A stretch of 51,161 bases of DNA from Oceanisphaera arctica (GCF_002936955.1 NZ_MPZM01000019.1:1-51161); one strand, 5' to 3'; counted from the first letter of the stretch, positions 14,824 to 24,296 are shown. Program-made: numbers and translations. Notes: generated from the sequence alone by a model not told the origin.

Positions 14824-15821
14824 CACACCAGCTCCTCTTGCATCACTTTCAGACAGGCGACCCGGGAGTCACCGACCGCTTTCATCTCCGGCTCATGCTG
14901 CCGGCATTCGGCACTGCTGTTGGGGCAGCGCGGATTAAAGGCGCAGCCCAGGGGGATGGCGTTGAGCCGGGGCATGGATCCGGGGATCTGCGACAGCCGC
15001 GGTTCCCGTACCCCGATGCGCGGGATCGATCCCATCAGTCCCACCGTATAGGGATGTTTCGGCGACTTGAGTACTGACTCGACCGGCCCTATCTCAACCA
15101 ACCGGCCCGCATACATCACCGCTACCTGGTCGCAGATTTCGGCGATCACCCCCATATCGTGGGTCACCAGCATCACAGAGGCGTCATGCTGCTTGCACAG
15201 CCGGCGCAACAGCTGCAACACCTGAGCCTGTACCGACACATCCAGCGCCGTGGTCGGCTCATCGGCGATAATCACCTTGGGTTCGACACAGAGCGCGAGG
15301 GCGATCACGATGCGCTGACGCATGCCGCCGGAAAACTGATGGGGATATTGATCGATGCGTTGTTCGGCCGCAGGTATACCTACTTCCTTCATCAGATCCA
15401 GCGCCTTCTGCCGGGCCTGCTCATGGGACAGCGGCAGATGGGTCTGAATGGTTTCGATCAGCTGTTTTCCGACCGTCAGCACCGGGTTCAGGCTGGTCAG
15501 CGGATCCTGAAAGATGGCGCCGATCTCCTTGCCACGCAGCAGTCGCCGCCGATCTTCCTCCAGGTTATCGATCCGTTCCCCGTAAAGGCGGATCTCGCCG
15601 CCGGCAATGAAGCCCGGCGCCTCCAGCAGACCTGTGATCGCCGAGCCGGTCAGCGACTTGCCGGCGCCCGATTCACCCACTACCCCGAGGATCTCGCCCT
15701 TGCGCATCTCGAACGACACATGCTGTATCGCCTTCAGGTTTCCCTTGCGATGGGCAAACTCGATACACAGATCATCGACTTCCAGCACCACCTCACCGCG
15801 GTTGTTGCTTGTATTTTCCAT
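14823..15821 (-). CDS. oligopeptide/dipeptide-type ABC transporter ATPase, OppD/DppD-like
   Basis: 332 residues; the ATG is preceded by TAAGGAGC. Motifs in order are Walker A GESGAGKSLTG, the Q-loop region IFQDPLTSLNPV, signature QFSGGMRQRIV, Walker B VIIADEPTTALD and switch His in MLVTHDMGV. The C terminus has the oligo_HPY region with GCAFNPRCPNSSAEC. It pairs with the following OppF-like ATPase, as in all two-ATPase peptide importers. It lies 12 bases after the DppC-like permease gene. The solute is probably not an ordinary peptide, because the cluster also carries two amidohydrolases; see the binding proteins. Confidence 0.93.
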   Translation of the reverse strand: MENTSNNRGEVVLEVDDLCIEFAHRKGNLKAIQHVSFEMRKGEILGVVGESGAGKSLTGSAITGLLEAPGFIAGGEIRLYGERIDNLEEDRRRLLRGKEIGAIFQDPLTSLNPVLTVGKQLIETIQTHLPLSHEQARQKALDLMKEVGIPAAEQRIDQYPHQFSGGMRQRIVIALALCVEPKVIIADEPTTALDVSVQAQVLQLLRRLCKQHDASVMLVTHDMGVIAEICDQVAVMYAGRLVEIGPVESVLKSPKHPYTVGLMGSIPRIGVREPRLSQIPGSMPRLNAIPLGCAFNPRCPNSSAECRQHEPEMKAVGDSRVACLKVMQEELV

Positions 15822-15833
15822 ATGTCTTGCTCC

Positions 15834-16817
15834 TTAACGCAGTTTGGGGTTGAGGGCATCGCGCAGCCAGTCACCCACCAGGTTGACCGACAGGGCCAGC
15901 ACCACCAGTACCAGAGAGGGAAACAGCACTACCCACCACTGACCGGAGAACAGATATCGGTTGCCCTCGTTGATCAGCGTACCGAGCGAAGGCTGATGCG
16001 GCGGCATGCCGACCCCGAGGAACGACAGGGTTGCCTCGGTCAGTACCGCCAGCGCCAGGTGCAGGGTGGCCAGCACCATGACCGGGCTGAGCACGTTGGG
16101 CAGAATATGCTGGAACATGATGCGCATATTATTGCTGCCCATCACCTTGGCAGCCTGTACATATTCCTTGTTTCCTTCCAGCAGGGTACAGCCGCGCACA
16201 GTACGGGCATACTGCATCCAGCCGGTCAGGGTGATGGAGATAACGATGATGTACACCGCCATCTGATCGTGCATTTCCTGGGGCAGCAGGCCCCGCGCCG
16301 CGCCGCTCACCAGTAGTGCAAACATGATGGTGGGGAAGCTGAGCATGGCATCGGCCAGACGCATGATCAGGGCGTCGATCATGCCGCCGAAATAGCCGCT
16401 CACCACCCCCAGGGTCACCCCCAGAACCATGGCGCAGAGCACGCTGATAAAACCGACGATCAACGATACCTGCAGGCCATGGAGGATCAGTGAATATACA
16501 TCCCGACCCTGGATATCGGTGCCCAGCCAGAAGCGGCCCTCGCCGCCTTCCACCCAGAAGGGCGGCAGCTCGGAGTCCATCAGATCGAAGGCCGCCATAT
16601 CGAAGGGGTCATAGTGCGCCAGCAGGGAGGCACCGATGCCGGCAAACAGCAGCAGGGCCAGCACTGCGGTGGCGAACATCGTCAGCCGGGAGGTCCGGAA
16701 GTTGTAGGCGATGTCACTGTCGCAGGCAGCCAACAGCTGTTGCCATATCTTTTTCAGCCCCCCAGGCCGGGGACTATTCTGGCCGGTCAGGGCCGCTTTA
16801 GTGGTATTGATAGCCAT
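15834..16817 (-). CDS. peptide-type ABC transporter permease, DppC-like
   Basis: 327 residues with about six membrane helices. The N-terminal cytoplasmic stretch, then a helix (MFATAVLALLLFAGIGASLL) and a periplasmic FWLGTDIQGRDVYSLILHG motif are characteristic of the DppC/OppC branch. The EAA loop that docks to the ATPases is in QAAKVMGSNNMRIMFQHILPN. The start ATG follows GAGGTAACGT. It is located 27 bases after the DppB-like permease gene and forms the membrane channel with it. Confidence 0.92.
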   Translation of the reverse strand: MAINTTKAALTGQNSPRPGGLKKIWQQLLAACDSDIAYNFRTSRLTMFATAVLALLLFAGIGASLLAHYDPFDMAAFDLMDSELPPFWVEGGEGRFWLGTDIQGRDVYSLILHGLQVSLIVGFISVLCAMVLGVTLGVVSGYFGGMIDALIMRLADAMLSFPTIMFALLVSGAARGLLPQEMHDQMAVYIIVISITLTGWMQYARTVRGCTLLEGNKEYVQAAKVMGSNNMRIMFQHILPNVLSPVMVLATLHLALAVLTEATLSFLGVGMPPHQPSLGTLINEGNRYLFSGQWWVVLFPSLVLVVLALSVNLVGDWLRDALNPKLR

Positions 16818-16844
16818 ACGTTACCTCGTCCTTGTGCTTAACGG

Positions 16845-17813
16845 TCAAGCGGTTTTCAAGCGCGGATCGATCACCCGGTAGAGAATATCGACCAGGGTGT
16901 TGATGCAGATAAAAATCAGGGAAATGAACACCAGATAAGCGGAAATCACCGGTATATCCACGTAGTTCACCGCCTGGATAAACAGCAGTCCCATCCCGGG
17001 CCACTGGAACACGGTTTCGGTCACCACCGCGAAGGCAATCAGGCCGCCGATCTGCAGGCCTATGATGGTGATCACCGGCAGCAGGGAATTGCGCAGCGCA
17101 TGGGTATAGTTGATGCTACGCTGCCTGATGCCCCTGGCCTTGGCGAACTTGATGTAATCGGTGCGCAGCACCTCTGTCATCTCGCTACGCACCAGGCGCA
17201 TGATCATGGTGATCATGAACAGCGCCAGCGACAGCGCCGGCAGTATGATAGAGGCCCAGCCCGTCTTGCTGAACAGGCCACTGCTCCACCAGCCGAACTC
17301 CACTATGTCGCCCCGCCCGTGAGAAGGCAGCCAGCCCAGCCAGACCGAAAACACGATGATCAGCACGATACCGGCGATAAAGCTGGGCAGAGACACCCCA
17401 ATCAGGGAAATAGTCTGCACCAGGCTGGTCAGCCACTTGTTACGGGACAAGGATACCCAGACGCCCGCCGGCAACCCCACCAGCAGCGAGATAATCACCG
17501 CCACGAACACCAGCTCCAGGGTGGCGGGTAACCGTTCCAGGATCAGGTTGAGCACGTCCATCTTGTTGTAGTAGGAAATACCGAAATCGCCTTGGGCAAT
17601 ATTGCCGACGAAGCGCCCGTACTGGGTGATCACGCTGTCGTTCAGGCCCAGCTTTTCACGCAGCTCGTCCCGTTCAAACTGGGTCGCGCTTTCCGGCAGC
17701 ATGCCGTCGATGGGATCGCCGACAAACTGAAACATGGTAAAGGCGATCAACGCCACCGTCAGCATCAGGCCGCAGGCCTGGATCAGCCGCTGTATGATAA
17801 AAGCCAACATCAT
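16845..17813 (-). CDS. peptide-type ABC transporter permease, DppB-like
   Basis: 322 residues with six predicted helices. The first helix at the very N terminus (LIQACGLMLTVALIAFTMFQFV) and the FGISYYNKMDVLNLILERLPATLEL region are typical of the DppB/OppB branch. The docking loop is in FAKARGIRQRSINYTHALRN. AAAGGAGTGA precedes the ATG. It follows the binding-protein gene by 51 bases, a gap that holds a small GGGG/CCCC hairpin. Confidence 0.92.
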   Translation of the reverse strand: MMLAFIIQRLIQACGLMLTVALIAFTMFQFVGDPIDGMLPESATQFERDELREKLGLNDSVITQYGRFVGNIAQGDFGISYYNKMDVLNLILERLPATLELVFVAVIISLLVGLPAGVWVSLSRNKWLTSLVQTISLIGVSLPSFIAGIVLIIVFSVWLGWLPSHGRGDIVEFGWWSSGLFSKTGWASIILPALSLALFMITMIMRLVRSEMTEVLRTDYIKFAKARGIRQRSINYTHALRNSLLPVITIIGLQIGGLIAFAVVTETVFQWPGMGLLFIQAVNYVDIPVISAYLVFISLIFICINTLVDILYRVIDPRLKTA

Positions 17814-17864
17814 TCACTCCTTTGAATCGCAATAGCGGATTAGGGGCTCACAGACCCCTGTTTG

Positions 17865-19454
17865 CTAGTTCAGGCTCGCGTACCAGAGCCGTACCACGTT
17901 GTCGGAATTCTGGGTGATATTCAGCTTGTCTGAGGTCACCCAGGCCACCGGTTCGAAGTGCAGCGGAATAAACGGCAAATCCTGCTGGGCCATGGCCAGA
18001 GCATCGCTCATCAGCTGCACCCGGGTCGGCCTGTCCAGCTCGGACACCGACTGTTCAATCAGCGCGTCTACCTTGTCGTTCTGGTAACGGGGAATATTGA
18101 AGGCACCGTAGATGCCGCCGTCCTTGGAATGGATCAGCTGCTGGTTGATGCTATAGGCGTCATAGAGCGGCAGATTGGCCCAGCCCAGTACCGCCACGTC
18201 GGTACGGCCGTTGTCGCGGATCTGGGAATAGACGCTGCGGCTATGCACGTTCAGGTTGGTTTTTACGCCAATCTTGGACCAGTAACGCTGCACTGCCTGA
18301 CACCACTGCTCCGCATTCAGGTAAGCTCCCTGCACACAATCGAACGCCAGTGTGAAGCCATTGGGATAACCGGCTTCGGCCAGCAATGCCTTCGCCCGTT
18401 TGGGGTCATAATCAAGCTCGATGGCGCGATCGGCGTCATAACCGGCAATGTCGGGGGCCACATAGGTGTTGGCCACCTCGGTCATGCCGCGCATGATCTT
18501 CTTGACGATCGCCTCGCGGTCGATGGCCATATGCAAGGCTTGGCGCACCTTATGTTGCTGAAGCGGATTCTTGCCATCCACATTGCCCGCGTTCAGCTCA
18601 TCCGCCATGTTCAGCGACAGGTAATCCACCCGCAGCGAGGGTCGGACCTTGACGTCTATGCCTTTTTCCCTTTCCAGCCGGGGCAAGTCCTGCAGAGGTA
18701 CATCACTGACCAGGTCAAATTCGCCGGACAACATGCCCGCCAGACGGGTTGAGTCGGACGACACCGGCTGGAAGATGATGCGGTCGATATTGTGCTTGGA
18801 CTGCTCTGCCTGCCACCAGTTGTCGTTCTTGACCAGCACCATTTCCGCATCGCGCCGCCGGCTTTCCAGTTTGAAGGGGCCGGTACCGTTGGTGTGGTTG
18901 GTGGCGTAGCCTTCGGTGCCCTTGGTCATGCTGGTAGGCTCGGTGGCCTTGTGTTCTTCCAGCCATTCTCTGTCCATTATCAGCACGCCGGACAGCTCAT
19001 TGAGAGCCATGGGCGACTTGCCGTTCAGACGGATATCAACCGTGTAGTCATCTACCTTTACCGCGTCCTTGAGCGAGGAGGCATTGCCGCGGGTCCCCGA
19101 GTCCGGGTGGGTCACCCGGGCGATGGAGGCCACTACGTCATCGGCGGTGAAATCATTGCCGTTATGAAACTTGATACCTTTATTCAGATAAAAACGGAGA
19201 CTGGTGTCATCCAGCTGCTCCCAGTGAGTAGCCAGAGTCGGCTCCAGCTGCAGGCTGTCATTCCATTGCACCAGACCTTCATAGATATGATTTTGAAAGC
19301 TCAGGGCGTGGGTTGAGGCGAAAGCGTAAGGATCCAGGGTGGGAATATCCGCCTGCTGGGCCCAACGCACCACATTTTCCGCCTGTGCCTGCTGAGCGGT
19401 CAGCCCGCAACTGGCGGCCATCAGGCAGGCCGCTATCGTTCTTAATTTCATCAT
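17865..19454 (-). CDS. periplasmic solute-binding protein, SBP family 5, copy 1
   Basis: 529 residues from the ATG at 19454 (AGGA 6 bases upstream). The first 25 or so residues are a signal peptide ending AQQAQA-EN. The mature protein has the family-5 pattern: IPTLDPYAFAS near the start, HIYEGLVQWN, HWEQLDDTSLRFYL and a DVVASI helix. It closely resembles the product of the neighbouring gene (19670-21277) over its whole length, so the two arose by tandem duplication. It is the gene next to the permeases, so it is probably the main binding protein of the importer. A palindrome resembling those elsewhere in the cluster lies 126 bases upstream. Substrate unknown; family-5 proteins bind peptides, nickel, sugars and other solutes. 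Confidence 0.92.
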   Translation of the reverse strand: MMKLRTIAACLMAASCGLTAQQAQAENVVRWAQQADIPTLDPYAFASTHALSFQNHIYEGLVQWNDSLQLEPTLATHWEQLDDTSLRFYLNKGIKFHNGNDFTADDVVASIARVTHPDSGTRGNASSLKDAVKVDDYTVDIRLNGKSPMALNELSGVLIMDREWLEEHKATEPTSMTKGTEGYATNHTNGTGPFKLESRRRDAEMVLVKNDNWWQAEQSKHNIDRIIFQPVSSDSTRLAGMLSGEFDLVSDVPLQDLPRLEREKGIDVKVRPSLRVDYLSLNMADELNAGNVDGKNPLQQHKVRQALHMAIDREAIVKKIMRGMTEVANTYVAPDIAGYDADRAIELDYDPKRAKALLAEAGYPNGFTLAFDCVQGAYLNAEQWCQAVQRYWSKIGVKTNLNVHSRSVYSQIRDNGRTDVAVLGWANLPLYDAYSINQQLIHSKDGGIYGAFNIPRYQNDKVDALIEQSVSELDRPTRVQLMSDALAMAQQDLPFIPLHFEPVAWVTSDKLNITQNSDNVVRLWYASLN

Positions 19455-19579
19455 CAATCGTCCTTGTGAGTAAAACCTCAACCGGTCCATACCGGCCTTG
19501 CTGTCATCAGGGTGGGCCTGAAGCCCACCGATGATTTTTTATAACACGACAAGGTAATTTTATTTACAAAACAAACGTA

Positions 19580-19595
19580 CAATTGCTAACAATTG
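19580..19595. promoter_or_regulatory. candidate GntR operator upstream of SBP copy 1
   Basis: CAATTGCTAACAATTG is a near-perfect palindrome with the core AATTGCTARCAATT. The same core occurs at 21400-21413, and a weaker relative overlaps the upstream region of the GntR gene at 25300-25317. The shared sequence suggests one regulator for the whole cluster. Confidence 0.6.
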
Positions 19596-19637
19596 TTTAT
19601 ATTTGTGATAGCAACCAAAAAATCACGTATTGCCATG

Positions 19638-19660
19638 GCCACCCGTAACCCGGATGGCCT
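19638..19660 (-). other. weak hairpin between the two binding-protein genes
   Basis: GGCCATCC and GGGTGGCC can pair around a 7-base loop just after the stop of SBP copy 2. A T run follows only after about 12 bases, so it may slow or stabilise the transcript rather than end it. Confidence 0.3.
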
Positions 19661-19669
19661 GGCGACGGC

Positions 19670-21277
19670 TTAGCCTTGCTTCATGCTGGCGTACCAGAGC
19701 CTTACCACGTTGTCGGGGTTCTGGGTGATTTCCAGCTTGTCGGAGGTGGCCCAGGCCATTGGCTCAAAGTGCAATGGCAGATAAGGCAGCTCCTGTTGCG
19801 CCCTGGCCAGTACATCTTCCATCTGCCTGGTGCGGGTCGGCTGATCCAGTTCGGATGAAGACTGTTCGATCAGGGTATCGAGGGTGTCGTTCTGATAGCG
19901 GGGAATATTGAAGGCACCGTAGATGCCGCCATCCTTGGAGTGCAGCAACTGCTGGTTGATGCTGTAGGCGTCATAGAGCGGCAGGTTGGCCCAGCCCAGT
20001 ACCGCCACATCGGTACGGCCGTTGTCGCGGATCTGGGAGTAGACGCTGCGGGTATGCATGTTCAGGCTGGTTTGCACGCCCACCTTGGACCAGTAACGCT
20101 GCACCGCCTGACACCACTGCTCCGCGTTCAGGTAATAGCCCTGCTCACAGTCGAAGGCCAGCTTGAAGCCGTTGGGATAACCGGCCTCGGCCAGCAGCGC
20201 CTTGGCCCCTTTGGGATCATAACTGGTGGACACACCTCGCTCGGCGTCAAAGCCGGCGATGGCGGGCGCCACATAGGTGTTGGCCACTTCGGTCATGCCA
20301 CGCATAATCTTCTTGACGATCGCCTCGCGGTCGATGGCCATATGCAGCGCCTGCCGTACCTTCTGCTGCTGGAGAGGGTTCTTGCCATCCACATTGCCCG
20401 CGTTCAGTTCATCATTCATGTTCAGAGTAAGGAACATGACTCGCAAAGAGGGCCTGACTTTGACATTGATGCCTTTTTCCTTTTCCAGGCGGGGCAAGTC
20501 CTGCAGGGGCACATCGCTGACCAGGTCAAATTCACCGGCCAGAATACCGGCCAGCCGAGTAGATTCGGATGCCACCGGCTGGAAAATGATACGGTCGATA
20601 TTGTGCCTGGTGTTCTCGGCCTGCCACCAGTTGTTGTTCTTGACCAGCACCATCTCGGCGTCACGGCGCCGGCTTTCCAGCTTGAAGGGGCCGGTACCGT
20701 TGGTGTGGTTGGTGGCATAACCTTCGGTGCCCTTGGTCATGCTGGTAGGCTCGGTGGCTTTGTGCTCTTCCAGCCATTCCTTGTCCATCATCAGAATGCC
20801 GCTGAGTTCATTGAGGGCGATGGGCGACTTGCTGTTAAGCAGAAGATCGACCGTATAGTCATCTACCTTCACCGCCTCCTTGATCGAAGAGGCATTGCCG
20901 CGGATCCCCGAATCCGGGTGGGTAACACGAGCGATGGAAGCGACCACGTCGTCGGCATTGAAGCCATTGCCGTTGTGGAACTTGATACCTTTATGCAGGT
21001 AAAAACGGATGGTGGTATCGTCCAGTTGCTCCCAGTGGGTAGCCAGGGCCGGCGACATTTCCAGCTGCTCATTCCATTGCACCAGACCTTCATAGATATG
21101 GTTCTGAAACGCCAGCGCCGGGGTAGAAGCGAAAGCATAGGGGTCAAGAGTGGGTATATCTCCCTGCTGCGCCCAGCGCACCACATTTTCGGCCTGATTT
21201 TCGGCCTGGGCCTGTTGAGCGCTCAGGCTGCAAGATGCGGCCAGCAGGCAGGCGGTAATCGTTGTCAATTTCATCAT
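19670..21277 (-). CDS. periplasmic solute-binding protein, SBP family 5, copy 2
   Basis: 535 residues from the ATG at 21277, with AGGGATGATTG directly upstream. The signal peptide ends AQQAQA and is followed by a duplicated AEN step (ENQAEN) that copy 1 lacks. The rest aligns with copy 1 almost residue for residue, including RRDAEMVLVKN and DREAIVKKIMRGMTEVANTYV. Differences cluster in surface stretches and around residues 350-380 (FDAERGVSTSYDPKGAKA here). It is divergent from the first amidohydrolase gene. Two binding proteins for one permease pair usually widen or tune the substrate range; here that is inference. Confidence 0.92.
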   Translation of the reverse strand: MMKLTTITACLLAASCSLSAQQAQAENQAENVVRWAQQGDIPTLDPYAFASTPALAFQNHIYEGLVQWNEQLEMSPALATHWEQLDDTTIRFYLHKGIKFHNGNGFNADDVVASIARVTHPDSGIRGNASSIKEAVKVDDYTVDLLLNSKSPIALNELSGILMMDKEWLEEHKATEPTSMTKGTEGYATNHTNGTGPFKLESRRRDAEMVLVKNNNWWQAENTRHNIDRIIFQPVASESTRLAGILAGEFDLVSDVPLQDLPRLEKEKGINVKVRPSLRVMFLTLNMNDELNAGNVDGKNPLQQQKVRQALHMAIDREAIVKKIMRGMTEVANTYVAPAIAGFDAERGVSTSYDPKGAKALLAEAGYPNGFKLAFDCEQGYYLNAEQWCQAVQRYWSKVGVQTSLNMHTRSVYSQIRDNGRTDVAVLGWANLPLYDAYSINQQLLHSKDGGIYGAFNIPRYQNDTLDTLIEQSSSELDQPTRTRQMEDVLARAQQELPYLPLHFEPMAWATSDKLEITQNPDNVVRLWYASMKQG

Positions 21278-21399
21278 CAATCATCCCTGTGAATGAACAT
21301 GTCTCGGCCCTGTCGGTGCGGCCATCCCTTGATCGACGTTCAACATCATCAATCATTTCGATAACATTTATATTACAAGTCGGAGATTCCCACAGGGGT

Positions 21400-21413
21400 A
21401 ATTGCTAGCAATT
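21400..21413. promoter_or_regulatory. candidate GntR operator in the divergent promoter region
   Basis: AATTGCTAGCAATT is a perfect 14-bp palindrome. It lies midway between the binding-protein gene on the minus strand and the amidohydrolase gene on the plus strand, so one site could control both. The core matches 19580-19595. Confidence 0.65.
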
Positions 21414-21597
21414 TACTTAATATGTGATAACAATCTCAAAAGCACTATTCATCTGCCGATATGACTCCACACCGTAACATGTCGCTGATATGTTGCAGAT
21501 TGCCTGCCTTTCCACCACCTTCGGGTGACCTCCAGAGCAATGGCATCGGCGTTGAAAGCACGATACGGAATTCATCTCATCTCTACAGGGAGCAAGC

Positions 21598-22788
21598 ATG
21601 ACCGCCACACTGATCCGACAGGTTCGTCTCAGCGGAGACCAGGAAAGCAGGGATATCCTGATCGAAGGGAACAAGATCACTCGCATCGAGCCGCATATTC
21701 CGTTACCGAGCGGTGCTATCCTGCAAGAAGGGCATCATCGCCTGGTGCTGCCGGGATTTATCGATGGCCACGCCCATATCGACAAATCCCTGTGGGGCAT
21801 GGACTGGTATGAAAATCAGGTGCCCAGAGAGTTGCCCGCCATCATCGAAAACGAGCGCAACTTCCGCCGGCAGCAGGAGTTTGACTCCCGACAGCAATCC
21901 GAGCGCATCGCCCGACTGGCTATCGCCAAAGGCACCACCCATATCCGCACCCATATCGATGTGGACACCGAAATCGGCCTAAAACACATGGAAGGGGTGC
22001 TGGCCACCAGAGACAAGCTGGCCGACCAGGTCTATATCGAAACCGTCTGTTTCCCCCAGAGTGGCATGCTGGGCCGGCCCGGCACCCGGGCGCTGATGGA
22101 AGAGGCTGTCAAACTGGGCGCCGATTATGTGGGCGGCATCGATCCCTCCTCCTTCGAACGCGATCCTGTGGCCCATATCGATGCGATATTCGAGATCGCC
22201 GCCCGATACGGAAAGGGTGTCGATCTACACCTGCACGAAGCGGCCGAGCTGGGTGCCTTCTCGGTCGAACTGATGATAGAGCGCACCCTGGCTCTTGGTC
22301 TGCAGGGCAAGGTGACCATCAGCCACGCCTTCTGCCTGGGTGAGGTGGATCCCGCCTATCAGGATCGACTCATCGAGGGGCTGGCCAAGGCAAATATCGC
22401 CATCGCCACCACGGCGCCGGCCAACCGCAGCGTTCCCCCCTATGAAAAGCTGCGCGCCGCCGGCATCAGGGTCACCGCAGGTAACGACGGCATCCGCGAC
22501 ACCTGGAGTCCTTACGGCAATGCGGACATGCTGCAGAGGGCCATGTTGATGGGACTAAAATATCGCTGGCGTCAGGACAAGGAACTGGAGCAGGCGCTGC
22601 ACGCCATTACCTATGGCGGCGCCGAGGTGATGGGGCTGAAAGATTATGGGCTGGCAGTCGGCTGCCAGGCGGATTTGGTGCTGCTGGATGCCCGGGTGGT
22701 GGCCGAAGCCATCGTCGAGCCGCCTCTGGCCCGCACCGTGTTCAAGGCCGGCAAACTGGTCGCCGACCGCGGCGAATGCCTGTTCTGA
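21598..22788 (+). CDS. amidohydrolase, cytosine-deaminase-like
   Basis: 396 residues; the ATG follows GGGAG by 5 bases. It is a metal-dependent TIM-barrel hydrolase. The first metal motif is FIDGHAHID (His58, His60), then DLHLHEAAELG, the His in TISHAFCLG and the Asp in VTAGNDGIRDTWSPYG. The GTTHIRTHIDVD and NADMLQRAMLMG segments are close to those of cytosine deaminase CodA. The CodA-type active site is therefore complete, and the enzyme should hydrolyse a C-N bond of a cyclic amidine or amide, perhaps a pyrimidine or related heterocycle. It is the first gene of a two-gene operon divergent from the ABC importer. The substrate is unknown. Confidence 0.85.
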   Translation: MTATLIRQVRLSGDQESRDILIEGNKITRIEPHIPLPSGAILQEGHHRLVLPGFIDGHAHIDKSLWGMDWYENQVPRELPAIIENERNFRRQQEFDSRQQSERIARLAIAKGTTHIRTHIDVDTEIGLKHMEGVLATRDKLADQVYIETVCFPQSGMLGRPGTRALMEEAVKLGADYVGGIDPSSFERDPVAHIDAIFEIAARYGKGVDLHLHEAAELGAFSVELMIERTLALGLQGKVTISHAFCLGEVDPAYQDRLIEGLAKANIAIATTAPANRSVPPYEKLRAAGIRVTAGNDGIRDTWSPYGNADMLQRAMLMGLKYRWRQDKELEQALHAITYGGAEVMGLKDYGLAVGCQADLVLLDARVVAEAIVEPPLARTVFKAGKLVADRGECLF

Positions 22789-22827
22789 GCAAACGGATAA
22801 GCCATTAAGGGTCATGGAGCAAAATTG

Positions 22828-24294
22828 ATGAAAACCACCAAAATCACCGCCAAGTACGTTATCGGTTTCAAGGACGGCGGCCACCATATCTACGAGCAGG
22901 GCGAGCTGGTCTATCGCGGCGATACCGTGCTGTTTGTCGGCCACGGCTATCAGGGCCAGGTCGACGAAACCCTGGCCATGGGCAACGCCCTGGTCGGCCC
23001 CGGTTTTATCGATCTGGATGCGGTCGCCGATCTGGACTCTACCGTACTCGCCTTCGACCACCAGCCCGGCTGGAAAAAAGGCCGTCTGCCTGCCAGCAGC
23101 TGGCAACGGCGCGAAACCTACAACGATGCCCAGCTCGACTTCAACAAGCGCTATGCCTTCAGCCAGCTGCTGTTGAACGGCATCACCACCATAGCGCCGA
23201 TCACCTCCGTCCTGTACCGGGAATGGGCCGAGACCGCCGATGAATTCCGGCGTGCCGCCGATATCGCCGTCAGCCTGGGGGTGCGTGCCTACCTGGGTCC
23301 GGCCTATATGTCCGGATATGGCGTGGTCAACCCGGATGCCAGTGTCGAGATGCGCTTCGATGAACAGCGGGGACTAAAAGGGCTGGAAGAAGCGGTGCAC
23401 TATGTAGAGCAGCTCCACCAGTACGGCGACACCATAAAGGGCATGCTGGCCCCGGACCGTATCGAAGGCTGTACCCCCGAGCTGCTGCGCCAGACCGCAA
23501 AGGCCATGCGCGCCCTGGATTGCCCGGTTCGGCTGCACAGCTGCCAGGGCGAGTTTGAACTGGATATGGTGCACCAGCTGCACAACGGCATGTCGTCGAT
23601 TGAGCTGATGGCCGAACATGATCTGCTCGACTCTCGCTTGCTGCTGCCTCACCTCCAGTTATTGGGCGGCAAACATGCCACCCCGGAGAAAATACAAAGG
23701 GAGTTGTCGCTGCTCGGCCAGAGCGGCGCCAGCGCGGTGATTTGTCCGCTGGTGGCCGGCCGCAACTCCAAGTATTTCGATGGCGTCAGCCGCTTCCGTG
23801 AAGCGGGTATCAACCTCAGCATGGGCACCGACACCTACCCGCCGGACATGATCCAGAACATGCACGTCGGCGCCATCCTCAGCCGGGTCAACAGCGGTAA
23901 TATTACCGAGGCCTCGGCGGCGGACTATTACAATATGGCCACCCTGGGCGGAGCCAGAGCTCTGGGCCGGGAGGATATAGGACGTCTTTGCCCGGGCGCC
24001 AAAGCCGATATCATGGTGTTCGACTTCGATAACATTCATACCGGCCAGGTATTCGATCCCATCACCGCCATGGTGATCAACGGTAACGGCCGGGATATCA
24101 AGGGGGTGATCGTCAACGGCGACAAGGTAGTGTGGGACGGCCAGCTGGTGAAGCTAAACCTGGATCTGCAGCAACTGCATCACCAGGCCCAGCAGCAGTT
24201 TGACGGCTTTATCGCCAGCTATCCGGAGCGCTGTCATCTGCATCCCCCGTTGGAGGAGATCTTCCCGCCTTCGTTCCCGACCAGCAAGGCCTAA
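22828..24294 (+). CDS. amidohydrolase-superfamily protein lacking the N-terminal HxH motif
   Basis: 488 residues from the ATG at 22828; a TTG one codon earlier is possible. It resembles chlorohydrolase-type members of the amidohydrolase superfamily: an N-terminal beta-sandwich start, a long barrel and a C-terminal sandwich (ADIMVFDFDN). Where the family has FIDxHxH, this protein reads GFIDLDAVADLD, so Asp64 and Val66 replace the two metal-binding His. Later positions are kept: RLHSCQGEFE, LLPHLQLLGGKH and the Asp in SMGTDTYPPDM. It may bind a single metal ion like some mononuclear members, or have changed chemistry. It is co-transcribed with the CodA-like gene 39 bases upstream and ends in a strong terminator. 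Confidence 0.8.
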   Translation: MKTTKITAKYVIGFKDGGHHIYEQGELVYRGDTVLFVGHGYQGQVDETLAMGNALVGPGFIDLDAVADLDSTVLAFDHQPGWKKGRLPASSWQRRETYNDAQLDFNKRYAFSQLLLNGITTIAPITSVLYREWAETADEFRRAADIAVSLGVRAYLGPAYMSGYGVVNPDASVEMRFDEQRGLKGLEEAVHYVEQLHQYGDTIKGMLAPDRIEGCTPELLRQTAKAMRALDCPVRLHSCQGEFELDMVHQLHNGMSSIELMAEHDLLDSRLLLPHLQLLGGKHATPEKIQRELSLLGQSGASAVICPLVAGRNSKYFDGVSRFREAGINLSMGTDTYPPDMIQNMHVGAILSRVNSGNITEASAADYYNMATLGGARALGREDIGRLCPGAKADIMVFDFDNIHTGQVFDPITAMVINGNGRDIKGVIVNGDKVVWDGQLVKLNLDLQQLHHQAQQQFDGFIASYPERCHLHPPLEEIFPPSFPTSKA

Positions 24295-24296
24295 CT

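Noticed and set aside
14824-14826. GTG start for the OppF-like gene one codon before the ATG
   Set aside because: The ATG at 14823 overlaps the preceding stop as TGATG, the same arrangement used by several other genes in this window.
19940-21292. 450-codon open frame opposite the second binding-protein gene
   Set aside because: It mirrors the binding protein; a similar antisense frame occurs opposite the duplicate gene, as expected from shared sequence.
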